A stretch of DNA of 64,000 nt from JBBTIS01 sp038059855 (GTDB taxonomy: Bacteria; Elusimicrobiota; Elusimicrobia; JACQPE01): assembly GCA_964357255.1 (NCBI GenBank), contig CAYHKQ010000001.1, positions 5,470 to 69,469 of the forward strand, in the 5' to 3' direction. The first letter of the stretch is position 1. Every line of letters begins with the position of its first letter. The position numbers were made by a program, and so were the translations under genes. Shown here in pieces: positions 26,163 through 34,891 of the stretch. A model generated the notes under the pieces. The model saw only the letters and a list, made by a program, of their open reading frames with translations. It made no database searches and was not told the origin of the DNA.

Positions 26163-27170
26163 TTATATTTTTACCCTTATCCCTAATTGATAGCTGTGGC
26201 CGAGTTGGCTGGAGGGTTGAACGGCCAGATCAAGACTTAGTGAACCCCATTGAAGGCCGATTCCCGCGGTAAGACCGTCGAAGTATTCTCCAGGCCGGGC
26301 CGTTTCGGTGCGAAATCCGGCGCGGAAAGCCATGTAGAGAGGAATTTGGCGAAAGGGGCCGATCTCGGCCCATCGTTCCAGCCCCGCGTGCCAAGCCGGG
26401 TCATTGTCGCGCGCAACGACAAGGTCCAGGCTCGCAATGCCTTCGGGCAAGCCGGCTTGGTCTGCCTCGGGAGCCAGGCGGTAGGATAGGCCGGTTTTAA
26501 AGGTCAGGGGCAGGGGGGCCGAGGCTTGGCGTAATTGGACACGCTGGCCGATGTTGTCCGCGGTCAAAGAAAAGGCAAACGCTTTAACCCTGCGCAGGAG
26601 TCCCACGTCAAACGCTATGGCCTTTGCGGTTTCACCGTCAATGCCTTGGAAAATCCACTTTTCCGAGGCGCCAAGCGCCCAGGACCCGTCACCTATCGGC
26701 CGCGTCAGCGAGATGCAATAGGATTGATCCGATGGAGCGAACCTGCCGAATGCCGTTTCCGTGTTGTCTATTTTTTGGATTGCCTGGTGCTCAAGGCTTG
26801 TGAAAGAGAATCCGAACGTAAATCGTGAATAGCTCAGCGGCTGGGCGAAGGAAAGATAGCTGTAGCGGTAGAAGGACGGGAAATTATTGTGGCTGGCAAC
26901 CAGTTCCCTTTTAGAAATTTGGCCCAGCCCGGCGGGGTTCCAATAAGCGGCGGTGGCGTCGTTAGCAACGGACGAAAAGGCTCCGCCCATGGCCGCGGCC
27001 CTGGCCCCGGCCGGGATTTTGAGAAATTGGGCTCCGGACGTGCCCCTGTCCCGTGAGGAGAAAGCCGCCCAGGAGGGGGAGCGGTTAAGCAGATAAGCGC
27101 TTAAGCAGATAAGGAAAAAAAAGGCGCTCAACCGCCCAACGGCCAAACCGCTTAACCGTTTTTGTTTCAT
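26163..27170 (-). CDS. PorV/PorQ-family outer-membrane protein
   Basis: 335 residues. The signature GTSGAQFLKIPAGARAAAMGGAFSS (about 43-67) and AAYWNPAGLG identify the PorV/PorQ (UPF0164) family of 14-strand FadL-like barrels. In Bacteroidota, PorV is the T9SS shuttle that carries substrates to the surface. Its start overlaps the stop of a gene whose product ends in a FlgD-like domain, supporting a carrier-cargo link (inference). The N-terminal signal region is again encoded by repeat words. Confidence 0.85.
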   Translation of the reverse strand: MKQKRLSGLAVGRLSAFFFLICLSAYLLNRSPSWAAFSSRDRGTSGAQFLKIPAGARAAAMGGAFSSVANDATAAYWNPAGLGQISKRELVASHNNFPSFYRYSYLSFAQPLSYSRFTFGFSFTSLEHQAIQKIDNTETAFGRFAPSDQSYCISLTRPIGDGSWALGASEKWIFQGIDGETAKAIAFDVGLLRRVKAFAFSLTADNIGQRVQLRQASAPLPLTFKTGLSYRLAPEADQAGLPEGIASLDLVVARDNDPAWHAGLERWAEIGPFRQIPLYMAFRAGFRTETARPGEYFDGLTAGIGLQWGSLSLDLAVQPSSQLGHSYQLGIRVKI

Positions 27171-28435
27171 CGAATTATTGCCAGTTGGCCGGTTTTGACC
27201 CTGCCCCCATCATCCTGGGCGCTGTAAAGGTAGGTTCCGCTTGCCACGTCGTGGCCGCTACTGTTTTTGCCGTCCCAGAGTAATTGGTCGCCGGCGCCGG
27301 GATGTTTTTCCAGGGTCACCAGGAGTTCGCCGCTGACGCTGAAAATGCGGATCGTGGCGCGTTCCGTCAAGTATCGGAAGAAAATTCCCTGGCCGTCGAA
27401 ATTTCCTCCGCTACCGGGCCGGTAGGGATTGGGTAAAACCGTTAACGAGTTCAGGCTTGAGGCGGAGGGAACGCCCAGGAGAGCGTAGACGGAAAAATGA
27501 GAAACCGGCGCTGAAATTTTTTTGCCGGATGTATTAAGCGAGAATCCCGGCACAGCCTCCCAGCGCTTGGAGGCCGCGTTGAGGGTGTAGAGTTGAAGCT
27601 GTTGGGCGCGCAAGGATGGCGAGGTGTTATCCACGACGCCGTCGTTGCTCGCGTCCGCGTAGGAAAGGCTGATGGTTATGGGACTGGCAAAATTATCGGT
27701 TTTTAATTCTCCTCCAGCCAGGGCGGCGAATTCTCTCAAGGAGCCGGCAAGAAGAATTTGCGACGAGTCTAGCGCGCTGTTGGCGCTCGCAATGTCGGCC
27801 GGCAGGGCTGTTATGGGCTTGGTTACGGGATCGAGGCTCACAAGCACGCTTCCCGCTCCTCCCAGGGCGCCGGCCGGGACTTGAACTTGCGTGGCGCCGT
27901 TTTCGGCGCTCAAGGCGGCATCCTCGTTGGCGCCGATGGATAGCGACGCGTCGGGAGTGATCACGGTTTGCGTGGAAGATTCGGCAAAGCCAAGATTATT
28001 TTCAGCTCTTAAGAGTCTTGAATAATTCGCGCCGGCCGCAAGGCCGGTTTCAATCCAAAAGGTGGTGGAGCCGCTCAGAGCGGCCAGAAATCCCGCCGTG
28101 CTCGTTGTGAGCGCATAGGCGCTGATATCGGCCTGGCTTGACCACGACCATTTAATGCTTTCGGACGACAAGACTGCGCCTGAAAACGAGCTTGTCGAAG
28201 ACGATTGGTTTGAGGCGGAGGAAATGGTGAAGACAAGGCCGTCCGAACTTCCGATAGAGTTTTTTACCACGATTTTTCCTGTGGCGGTGGAAGGGATGAC
28301 GGCTGTGATCGAGGTATCCGACCAGGAAGAATAAAAGGCGGTCATTGCGTTGAGCGTAACGGTTCCCGGGACAACGCCGAAAGCAACGCCGGTGATGGTT
28401 GTAGTGGAGCCGACGGCGCCGAAGGAGGGGGTCAA
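27167..28435 (-). CDS. 3' part of an interrupted exported protein: IPT/TIG and FlgD-like tail
   Basis: 422 residues as an independent frame from a TTG, but the frame is open upstream to a TGA at 28574-28576 and continues the gene at 28574-29005. It contains an IPT/TIG domain (PSFGAVGSTTTITGVAFG, about 3-20), fibronectin-like strands and a C-terminal FlgD-type Ig domain (LPNPYRPG..., LLWDGKNSSGHDVASGTYLY) ending TGQLAIIR. Such tails act as surface-sorting domains in PorV-containing bacteria. Its stop overlaps the porV start. Confidence 0.75.
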   Translation of the reverse strand: MTPSFGAVGSTTTITGVAFGVVPGTVTLNAMTAFYSSWSDTSITAVIPSTATGKIVVKNSIGSSDGLVFTISSASNQSSSTSSFSGAVLSSESIKWSWSSQADISAYALTTSTAGFLAALSGSTTFWIETGLAAGANYSRLLRAENNLGFAESSTQTVITPDASLSIGANEDAALSAENGATQVQVPAGALGGAGSVLVSLDPVTKPITALPADIASANSALDSSQILLAGSLREFAALAGGELKTDNFASPITISLSYADASNDGVVDNTSPSLRAQQLQLYTLNAASKRWEAVPGFSLNTSGKKISAPVSHFSVYALLGVPSASSLNSLTVLPNPYRPGSGGNFDGQGIFFRYLTERATIRIFSVSGELLVTLEKHPGAGDQLLWDGKNSSGHDVASGTYLYSAQDDGGRVKTGQLAIIR

Positions 28436-28573
28436 TGAGGTTATGCTGGGAAGCTCGGCAACGGCCGCGTTAGTAAAATGGATATCGCCGTTCGGGGCTC
28501 CCCCCCCTCTGTTCGCGGCCGCGGAAAATCGGATTAAGGCGTTGCCGGCTGACCGCGCGGTCCAAGGGACCGT

Positions 28574-29005
28574 TCAGCTTGCGGCCGCGCTTTGGGCGGA
28601 ATGTTTCCACCAATTAGCGCTGATCGTAGAATTCGAGCCTGCGTTTTTCCAGGCGCCGGCGCCCGAATGGCTTAAATTGCCGTCCCTGATTGTCGTGACT
28701 TCAAAACCGTTGCTACCGTTGTTATTGTCGCTGATAATGGTAAACGTGATCGTGTAATCCGCGCCGGGTTTATAAGCCGAGGGGAGGGTCAGCGCGATGT
28801 CCGCGGAGCCGTTGGACGATGATCCCGCGCTGTGGCAGTCCGTGCATTGACCATCACCCGGCGCGCCGGTGTATCCGTCGGGCGGATTGGCGGTTTTGGC
28901 GACGACGCGGCGCAATCCAAAACCCAAGCACAGGGCAATTAATAATGGCAAGACAAGGATCGAGACGCGCCGTTGAAGGCGGGAAAAGAGAGGTCTAGTC
29001 CTCAA
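28574..29005 (-). CDS. 5' part of an interrupted exported protein: mono-haem choice-of-anchor domain
   Basis: 143 codons to a TGA. A hydrophobic export signal (about 12-36) is followed by a mature region with GQCTDCHSAG, a c-type haem motif CxxCH (54-58), and a domain typical of choice-of-anchor V/Reeler-like proteins, cut where homologues carry a Trp-rich strand. The frame resumes after the TGA with TVPWTARSAGNALIRFSAAAN and NGDIHFTN, the expected end of the same domain. The start is TTG at 29005, overlapping the DUF2203 stop; the frame is open to ATG 29095. Confidence 0.7.
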   Translation of the reverse strand: MRTRPLFSRLQRRVSILVLPLLIALCLGFGLRRVVAKTANPPDGYTGAPGDGQCTDCHSAGSSSNGSADIALTLPSAYKPGADYTITFTIISDNNNGSNGFEVTTIRDGNLSHSGAGAWKNAGSNSTISANWWKHSAQSAAAS

Positions 29006-29429
29006 TATCCCGGCAGGCAAATTCGGAAGGCAGTGGTTTTCGTCCCGCGAAACCGTCTTCAGGGCCGTGATAATGGGAAATTTCTTTTTCGCCATATTTC
29101 CAACACAGGTAGACTTCGCGGCCGCATAATCGGTGCGGGAAATCCACCAGGCATGGCTCCAATCCCTTGGGCATGCAACCTAGTTTAGCGATTTCGGAGA
29201 GCTCATCTTCGATTTGTGAGACAAGAAAATCGGCTTGAGAGCGGGCCAGAAGAAGGTCAACCGGATTGGCCTTGGGATTTTTTTCCTGCCGATGAAAATG
29301 GAGAACTTTCTGTTCGGCATGGCCCTTGAGCGCCAAGACCCGTCCCAGCGTTTCTTCAAGACGAGGAATTAGAGACTCAGCCTCTTCTAAAGAAAAATAA
29401 CGCACCCATTTATTATAGCTGAATTTCAA
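28995..29429 (-). CDS. DUF2203-family protein
   Basis: 144 residues. It matches DUF2203 in YFSLEEAESLIPRLEETL (about 11-28) and GLEPCLVDFPHRLCGREVYLCWKYGE (about 96-121), a small conserved family of unknown function. It is first in the leftward operon, overlapping the haem-protein gene. Confidence 0.85.
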   Translation of the reverse strand: MKFSYNKWVRYFSLEEAESLIPRLEETLGRVLALKGHAEQKVLHFHRQEKNPKANPVDLLLARSQADFLVSQIEDELSEIAKLGCMPKGLEPCLVDFPHRLCGREVYLCWKYGEKEISHYHGPEDGFAGRKPLPSEFACRDIED

Positions 29430-29502
29430 TTCATCAAATTGCGGAATTTTTTCGTTTTTCCGTTTACTAAACCGCTTATCTGTCGTCTGTCTAACCGTTT
29501 TT

Positions 29503-30336
29503 TTATCGTCGAGCTTCTACGGCTTTTTGGGCTTCGCGGACGCGGTCGTTTTTGGTGATGGAGTTGAGCTCGTTTAACGCGATTTCGCCGTCTCTGGCCC
29601 GGCGGATGATCTCGATGAGGAATTCGTAATTCTGGCGTGAAATTTCCGTTACTTTATCTATAACGTCAATTTGTTTTTCACCTTGCGCTGTTTGCACGAC
29701 CTTGATAGCGTAGCGGATGTTGAGCAGGTGGCGGTTGCTGATTTGCCGGGCATACGCCGACATGCGATCGCGGATCATCGCGGCGTCGTCGGCGTAGTCC
29801 TCGGCCCGTCCGGCGTTTTGTTCCCATTGGTTGAGAGAGTGAATATAGTTGCCATGGGAATACTGTTGATTGTCGAGGTAATTGAGGCGTTTTCCCATAT
29901 CCTTGAGCCGCGTTTCCCAGTATCCGTTGATATCTTTGGCCTGTTGCGCGAGATCCTCGAATCCTTTGATCGCCTTAAGCGCGTAATCTTCGTGTTTTTT
30001 CATTTCGCGTTCGATTTTGAGCGTGTTGGTCAAGGTATGGACGTCCATCTGATGGCGTTTTTTTGGTTTGGGCTGTGGACGGGCCGCAGGAGTTTCGCCA
30101 AAGGGCATCAAGAGCGTAATAGCTTCTTCTCGCGGTTCGATCCGGACCTCATCAGACCGCTCGGCGTACCAGTCGTTTTCATCTGCTTGGTGGCCATGGC
30201 GGCCGCCAAAGAGGCTATGGGTCAACGCGTTGCTCGTCCCCAGGAGAAGCCAGAGCGTCAGCATCCTACTCATGGCCTGCCTTAACGCAGGGCTTGATTT
30301 TGGCGGATTGCGAAAGAAAATTCCCCTATTGCTCAT
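29503..30336 (-). CDS. Exported coiled-coil protein, unknown function
   Basis: 277 residues from ATG 30336, which has AGGAG 5 nt before. A hydrophobic segment (about 22-40) may be a signal or anchor. The rest is charged and helical, heptad-like from about 90 to the end. No family is recognised. It stands alone between the DUF2203 operon and the Bat operon. Confidence 0.6.
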   Translation of the reverse strand: MSNRGIFFRNPPKSSPALRQAMSRMLTLWLLLGTSNALTHSLFGGRHGHQADENDWYAERSDEVRIEPREEAITLLMPFGETPAARPQPKPKKRHQMDVHTLTNTLKIEREMKKHEDYALKAIKGFEDLAQQAKDINGYWETRLKDMGKRLNYLDNQQYSHGNYIHSLNQWEQNAGRAEDYADDAAMIRDRMSAYARQISNRHLLNIRYAIKVVQTAQGEKQIDVIDKVTEISRQNYEFLIEIIRRARDGEIALNELNSITKNDRVREAQKAVEARR

Positions 30337-30412
30337 GGTTCTCCTGGGGCGAGCCCCCACCTTTCTTATTTACCAGAAGAACGGAAAATTTTCAAGGTTT
30401 ATTTTGTAACCA

Positions 30413-31201
30413 TCAGCGTAGCCAGCCTTGGAGGTTTTCTTTGCGGGTTTGAACAAGGATCCAGCCTTCTTTTTTTTCTAGAATCCGGACGAATCGGCCT
30501 TCGGGGATTTGGGTGGTAATCGGCAGGCTCTCGGAAGGACCGGAGCGCAAAAGACCGGGACCTTTTAGGATCATCCATTCATATCGTCCGGCCGCTGCGT
30601 GGGAGAGCGTCAGCGCCAATGAAACCGCCAAACCGGCTCCGCCGGCCCAGGCGATCGCTCGCAGATTGGCGGAGGTTTTCGCGCCGGGCCGATATTTCAG
30701 GACGAACAGCGAGAGCGCCAGGGCCCACCACAAAATTAGAGTGAGAGCCGTCCATTCGGGGAAGTTCAAAAGATTCCACAGTCTGTAAAGGGCATAAGGC
30801 ACGCCCGCGGGAGCCGGCGTGTCGCCGGTTTTTTGGCAGGCGATGGCCAAATTGCGCCAGAGGGCGTTGCTTCGGGGGTTGACGTGGATGGCCTTCCAGT
30901 ATTGTTCAAGGGCTTCCGGATAATTATTGGCCTTAAAATCGGCGTTGCCCGCGTTGTAATAGGCCTGCCAGATTTCGGGGTTTTCCTGCGAGAAACGTCC
31001 ATAAAGTTCAGCCGCCTTGAGGTAGTTGCCGTCTTTGTAAGCCTGAGCGGCCTCCTGCCACAGGGAGGTTGCGCGTGGTCTCTGGCCCCAGATCGAGTTG
31101 CCATGGCAGAATACATTAGCCATGCAGACAAGTAAAAACAAGCGCTTGAGTAATTTGAGGCAATTTTTTTTATCACTCAACCGTTTGACCTCTATTATCA
31201 T
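30413..31201 (-). CDS. batE: BatE-like TPR/SH3 protein
   Basis: 262 residues. Signal-like N-terminus; TPR pairs at about 43-110 (AAELYGRFSQENPEIWQAYYNAGNADF, PEALEQYWKAIHVNP); two TM helices (about 145-165 and 180-200); and a C-terminal SH3-like domain (RFVRILEKKEGWILVQTR). This is the BatE architecture. It is the last gene of the batA-E operon; its start overlaps the batD stop by ATGA. Confidence 0.8.
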   Translation of the reverse strand: MIIEVKRLSDKKNCLKLLKRLFLLVCMANVFCHGNSIWGQRPRATSLWQEAAQAYKDGNYLKAAELYGRFSQENPEIWQAYYNAGNADFKANNYPEALEQYWKAIHVNPRSNALWRNLAIACQKTGDTPAPAGVPYALYRLWNLLNFPEWTALTLILWWALALSLFVLKYRPGAKTSANLRAIAWAGGAGLAVSLALTLSHAAAGRYEWMILKGPGLLRSGPSESLPITTQIPEGRFVRILEKKEGWILVQTRKENLQGWLR

Positions 31202-33189
31202 GAAAGTTTTTCCAAAATTTTTTTTGCCTGGAGGACGCCCTCGAGAACCTCGCTGAGAATTTCCTGCGCCTCCTCTTGGCGCGCCGGGGCGAATCTTAGA
31301 TAATGCAGGCTCTCAAGAGTTTGGCGCAGAGTTTGGACTTCGGCCGACGAAATTTTACCCCGGGCTTTATTGGCGATTTCTTCCGGCAGAGTTTTGGGGG
31401 TGACGGCCTCGGCCAAGCCAAGGATTTGGCGCAGAGCGCCCTCGAGGGCCGGAGCCAGCGCGCCGGCCATTTCAATCGGTTTATTTTCTTGGGCAAGGAC
31501 TGAGGCTTTTTTGATGGCGTCGGCCAGGCGTTCAAGGGGCCGGCTTTTTTTAGCCAGGCGTTTTTTTCGCGCCATCCCGATTGCGCTTGTGGCCAGCCAC
31601 AGGAGAACCGGTAGCCCTCCCGCGCCGGCCCAGCGCCGCGTCAAAGTCATGCTTAGGCGATGGAAAATCCCTGGCGCGGGTGTCGCCTCAATGATGAACC
31701 CGATGTCCTCGCCAAATTTTTTGGCGTCCCCGCGCCCTCCGGCGGCGCCGGAGGCCGTGTGGATCGGCTCGCCGGAAACATTGACTGAAAGCGGCCGGGT
31801 TTCGCGGCGCACGTAGCCCTTGGCCTTGGGATCAAAGTACACGAAGCGGATGGGAGGGATGATCAGAGCGGGGTTGCCGGGGACTTGCGGAATCAACAGA
31901 AGCTTGAAGGTTTTTTTGCCGCTGATTTTTCCGTCTTGCTTGGTTATGGTTTCCGTTTTTTCAGTCTCATAACTGCGGAAGACGCCTTCTAAATTGGGAT
32001 AGGCCGGGCTCGGCAAGCTGCGGATATTGCCTTCGCCGGAAATGGCGACCGTCAGAGTCAGCGTGTCGCCGATTTTAATGCCGGTTTTATCGAGCCCGGC
32101 TTCGAGATCGAATTGGCCCACGGCGCCGGAAAAATCCCTGGGGCGCGACTCCTGCGGCAGGGCAAAGGCCGTGATTTCCACGGATTTGGTTTCCAGGAGA
32201 TGGGTCTGGCCGGATCCTCCGCCGAAGAAACGTTGAAAAAATTGCGGATCAAAAGGATCGTTTGAGCCTGCGCCGGCCTGTTCGATTTCCATCTGAACCT
32301 TGGCCGGGCTGATTTTGAGCTTGCCAGGATTGGTCGGGAAGAGAATCAGGGGGATTTCCGTGGCTTGATAAGGAGTTCCGCGCACGTTGGTTTGAAAGGT
32401 TTTCTGCGGCAAATTTTCCTGCCAGAATCCGCTCGTATTGGGCGGAACATACTGAGGTTGCGAAAGGAAAGCGACGCGGGTGTAGAAAAGAACGGAGAGT
32501 TTGACGGGCTCGCCGACATACGCCTCATGCTTATCCGTCCTGGCTTCAATAAAAACCAGAGGCGGCGCTTCTTCCGGGGCCTCCTTGGGTCCCTTGCGGC
32601 GGGTCTCGCCGTCCGGGCCTGGGCCCGGAGATTGGGCTCGCTCAGCGCGTTTGTCTTCGAGCATTTGCCGGGTTGTGCGAGGGAAATTCGGCACGGCAAA
32701 GGGTTGGATGATCCCCTGGGGCGCGCCCTGCACCTGGGCGGATTTTTGGTCCGCGACTTCTATGGACACGGTATTGGAGGCGATTTCCTGGCCGCCGCCG
32801 GCGTCAATTTTGGCGGGACCAAGTTTATATGCTCCGGGCTTTGACGCGGATAAAAGCAATGTGTAGATTACGCTGGTCGTCATTTTCCAGTTGACGATTT
32901 CGACTTTTTGGCTCTTCGATTGGGAATAGACGGAGAGTTCCGGCGGGATGATGATTTTGGGTTCACTCAAGCCCCCTGAACTTCCGTTGACGGAAATTTC
33001 AAGCGCCGCGGTGTCGCCGAGGAGCATTTTGTTTTTATCCAGGCGCAGGACGATCTCGACACCGGCCCACAGGGGGAAGGCAAAAAAGGCCATAAACGCC
33101 AAAGAGGCCAAAGAGGCGAAGGAATAAATATTTTCCTTATAGCCTTTTTGGCTTTTATGGCCCCCGGGGCTTCTTTTGCCTTGTTTCAT
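31198..33189 (-). CDS. batD: BatD (oxygen-tolerance) protein
   Basis: 663 residues. Signal-peptide region about 22-42, built of FASLASLAFMAFF codons from low-complexity repeats; repeated Ig-like BatD domains (EARTDKHEAYVGEPVKLSVLFYT, DLEAGLDKTGIKIGDTLTLTVAI); one TM near 530-550; a cytoplasmic Ala/Glu-rich tail. Bat proteins are linked to envelope stress or aerotolerance. The neighbours batB, batC and batE confirm the call. Confidence 0.88.
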   Translation of the reverse strand: MKQGKRSPGGHKSQKGYKENIYSFASLASLAFMAFFAFPLWAGVEIVLRLDKNKMLLGDTAALEISVNGSSGGLSEPKIIIPPELSVYSQSKSQKVEIVNWKMTTSVIYTLLLSASKPGAYKLGPAKIDAGGGQEIASNTVSIEVADQKSAQVQGAPQGIIQPFAVPNFPRTTRQMLEDKRAERAQSPGPGPDGETRRKGPKEAPEEAPPLVFIEARTDKHEAYVGEPVKLSVLFYTRVAFLSQPQYVPPNTSGFWQENLPQKTFQTNVRGTPYQATEIPLILFPTNPGKLKISPAKVQMEIEQAGAGSNDPFDPQFFQRFFGGGSGQTHLLETKSVEITAFALPQESRPRDFSGAVGQFDLEAGLDKTGIKIGDTLTLTVAISGEGNIRSLPSPAYPNLEGVFRSYETEKTETITKQDGKISGKKTFKLLLIPQVPGNPALIIPPIRFVYFDPKAKGYVRRETRPLSVNVSGEPIHTASGAAGGRGDAKKFGEDIGFIIEATPAPGIFHRLSMTLTRRWAGAGGLPVLLWLATSAIGMARKKRLAKKSRPLERLADAIKKASVLAQENKPIEMAGALAPALEGALRQILGLAEAVTPKTLPEEIANKARGKISSAEVQTLRQTLESLHYLRFAPARQEEAQEILSEVLEGVLQAKKILEKLS

Positions 33190-33191
33190 GT

Positions 33192-33878
33192 TTACCAGTC
33201 ATTCTCCACATTTGTTTCCTGGGAGCGGCGTTTTTTCATTTTTTGGGCTTGCTTCATTTGCTCTTGCTCGAAGGAATCGAGGAGCGACTGTATAGCCTGT
33301 TGGTCCATTTGGGACTCTTCATTTTTTTTCTGTTGGTCCTGTTTGTCTTCCCCCCCTCCCTGGCCGCCGGAATTTTTTTGGTTCTCCGGGGGTTTGGTAA
33401 GCCTCAGCGCCAGGGCCAGATTATGCCGCGCGTCCTCGTCTGCGGGATTGAGCAATAGAGATTTTTTGTACGCTTCAACCGCTTCCTGGGTTTTGTTCTG
33501 ACTGTAGAGCGCGTTGCCCAAATTGTACCAGCTTGCCGCTTGAAGTTTCGTGTCTTTGGCTGACGATTGTCTTGATTGGGCAAAGGATCGCGAGGCGTCT
33601 TCTAGGTCGCCTAGTTTATATGTCGCGCAACCCTTATTAAATTGAATGATGGGATTTTTTGGATCGAGCCGGCCGGCCTGATTGAACGAGTTTAACGCCG
33701 ATTGGTAATCGCCTTTTTTGAATTGGTCCGCCCCCTCCCGCGTGGGAGGCTTCCAGGAAGCCGCATGAGGAAAGGTGAATGAGGTGAACAACGTCAATAA
33801 GGTAAACAATGCAAAAGACAACCAAAGAGTATTTTTTTTAACCTGATTCGCCTCATTCGCCTTATTCATATTATTCAC
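33192..33878 (-). CDS. batC: BatC-like TPR protein
   Basis: 228 residues. Signal peptide about 1-40; TPRs FKKGDYQSALNSFNQAGRLDPKNP and AASWYNLGNALYSQNKTQEAVEAYKKSLLLNP (about 55-150); then a Gln/Lys/Glu-rich coil. The leader is encoded by AAGG-type repeats. It overlaps batB by ATGA. Confidence 0.82.
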   Translation of the reverse strand: MNNMNKANEANQVKKNTLWLSFALFTLLTLFTSFTFPHAASWKPPTREGADQFKKGDYQSALNSFNQAGRLDPKNPIIQFNKGCATYKLGDLEDASRSFAQSRQSSAKDTKLQAASWYNLGNALYSQNKTQEAVEAYKKSLLLNPADEDARHNLALALRLTKPPENQKNSGGQGGGEDKQDQQKKNEESQMDQQAIQSLLDSFEQEQMKQAQKMKKRRSQETNVENDW

Positions 33879-34891
33879 TTTCTTTTTTTCTCCGGTATCG
33901 CCATTTCCGCCAGTAGCAACATAAATCCGACGGCCAACGGAATCTGGAACCGGTTTTGAAGTCGCGTCCTTATTCCTTTGTCCTTTTTAGAGTCCGGATT
34001 GTTCACGATGGACCCGAGCTCCGCTTGCGGATCAGCGCTGTTATCGAGCCGGATAAACCGGCCCCCTGTCTTAGCCGTTAGTTCTTCCACCGAATCGGCC
34101 TTAGCGCGCGTTAGAACCGTTTTGTCCTCTCGATTCTTTTTATACCCTAAAAAATTTCCATTTTCATCTTTTAGTGGAATGGGTTCGCCTTCCGGAGAGC
34201 CGACCCAGAGCGTGGAGACCCGGATGCGGTTTTTAAGGAGGGGGCCGGTCATGCTACGCGCGTCCCCTTCGTGATTTTCGCCGTCCGTAACTAGCAGGAC
34301 GTCGCGCGCGCCGGCCACTTTAGACAAAAGATTCTGCGCGGTTTTTAAGCCCGCGGCGATGTTGGTTCCGGGATGAGGCAGGCTGCCGGGAGCCACGGTT
34401 TCAAAAGCAAGACGCAGGGCGCCGGCGTCGAGAGTCAGGGGGCATTGCAGGTAGGCTCGGCCGGCGAAGGTGACTAGGCCCAGGCGAGAGAGGGCTTGAG
34501 CGCTACTCTTGGCGTAGGCGGAGATGATCTCGAATTTGGCGCGCTCGAAGCGGCTCGGTTTGATGTCTTGGGCCAGCATAGAGTCCGACACGTCCATCAC
34601 AATTATGAGATTGTTGCCCAAGAGCGGCGTTTTCTCAAGGCGCGCGCCCCATTGCGGCCCGGCCAGGGCCAGGACGCTAAAGAATAAGGCGGCAGTTAAA
34701 AGCCAGGCTTTGGAACCTCGAAGGTCGAGCCCGCGTCCCGATGCCAGGAGCGAGCGAAGCGTGTGCGACGCGATGAGCCGCGCTAAAAGCCGGTTGCGCT
34801 TTCGCGGCAGCCAACGCAAGGCGGCCAGAGCCAATATCCCGCCATAGAGGAAGAACCACAGAAATTGAGGAAAAGCGAATAAATCCGTCAT
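33875..34891 (-). CDS. batB: BatB VWA-domain protein
   Basis: 338 residues. N-terminal TMs, a von Willebrand A domain with a MIDAS motif NLIIVMDVSDSM (about 94-105) and a C-terminal TM. It pairs with BatA. Overlaps at both ends are typical of this operon. Confidence 0.88.
   Translation of the reverse strand: MTDLFAFPQFLWFFLYGGILALAALRWLPRKRNRLLARLIASHTLRSLLASGRGLDLRGSKAWLLTAALFFSVLALAGPQWGARLEKTPLLGNNLIIVMDVSDSMLAQDIKPSRFERAKFEIISAYAKSSAQALSRLGLVTFAGRAYLQCPLTLDAGALRLAFETVAPGSLPHPGTNIAAGLKTAQNLLSKVAGARDVLLVTDGENHEGDARSMTGPLLKNRIRVSTLWVGSPEGEPIPLKDENGNFLGYKKNREDKTVLTRAKADSVEELTAKTGGRFIRLDNSADPQAELGSIVNNPDSKKDKGIRTRLQNRFQIPLAVGFMLLLAEMAIPEKKRK

Noticed and set aside
28574..28576. TGA as selenocysteine or genome-wide Trp codon
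   Set aside because: No SECIS-like hairpin is evident and many genes here, e.g. pstS, end in TGA at the expected place.
29671..30285. Long plus-strand open frame opposite the coiled-coil gene
   Set aside because: Opposite-strand shadow of a gene with a signal peptide and good ribosome site; composition not protein-like.
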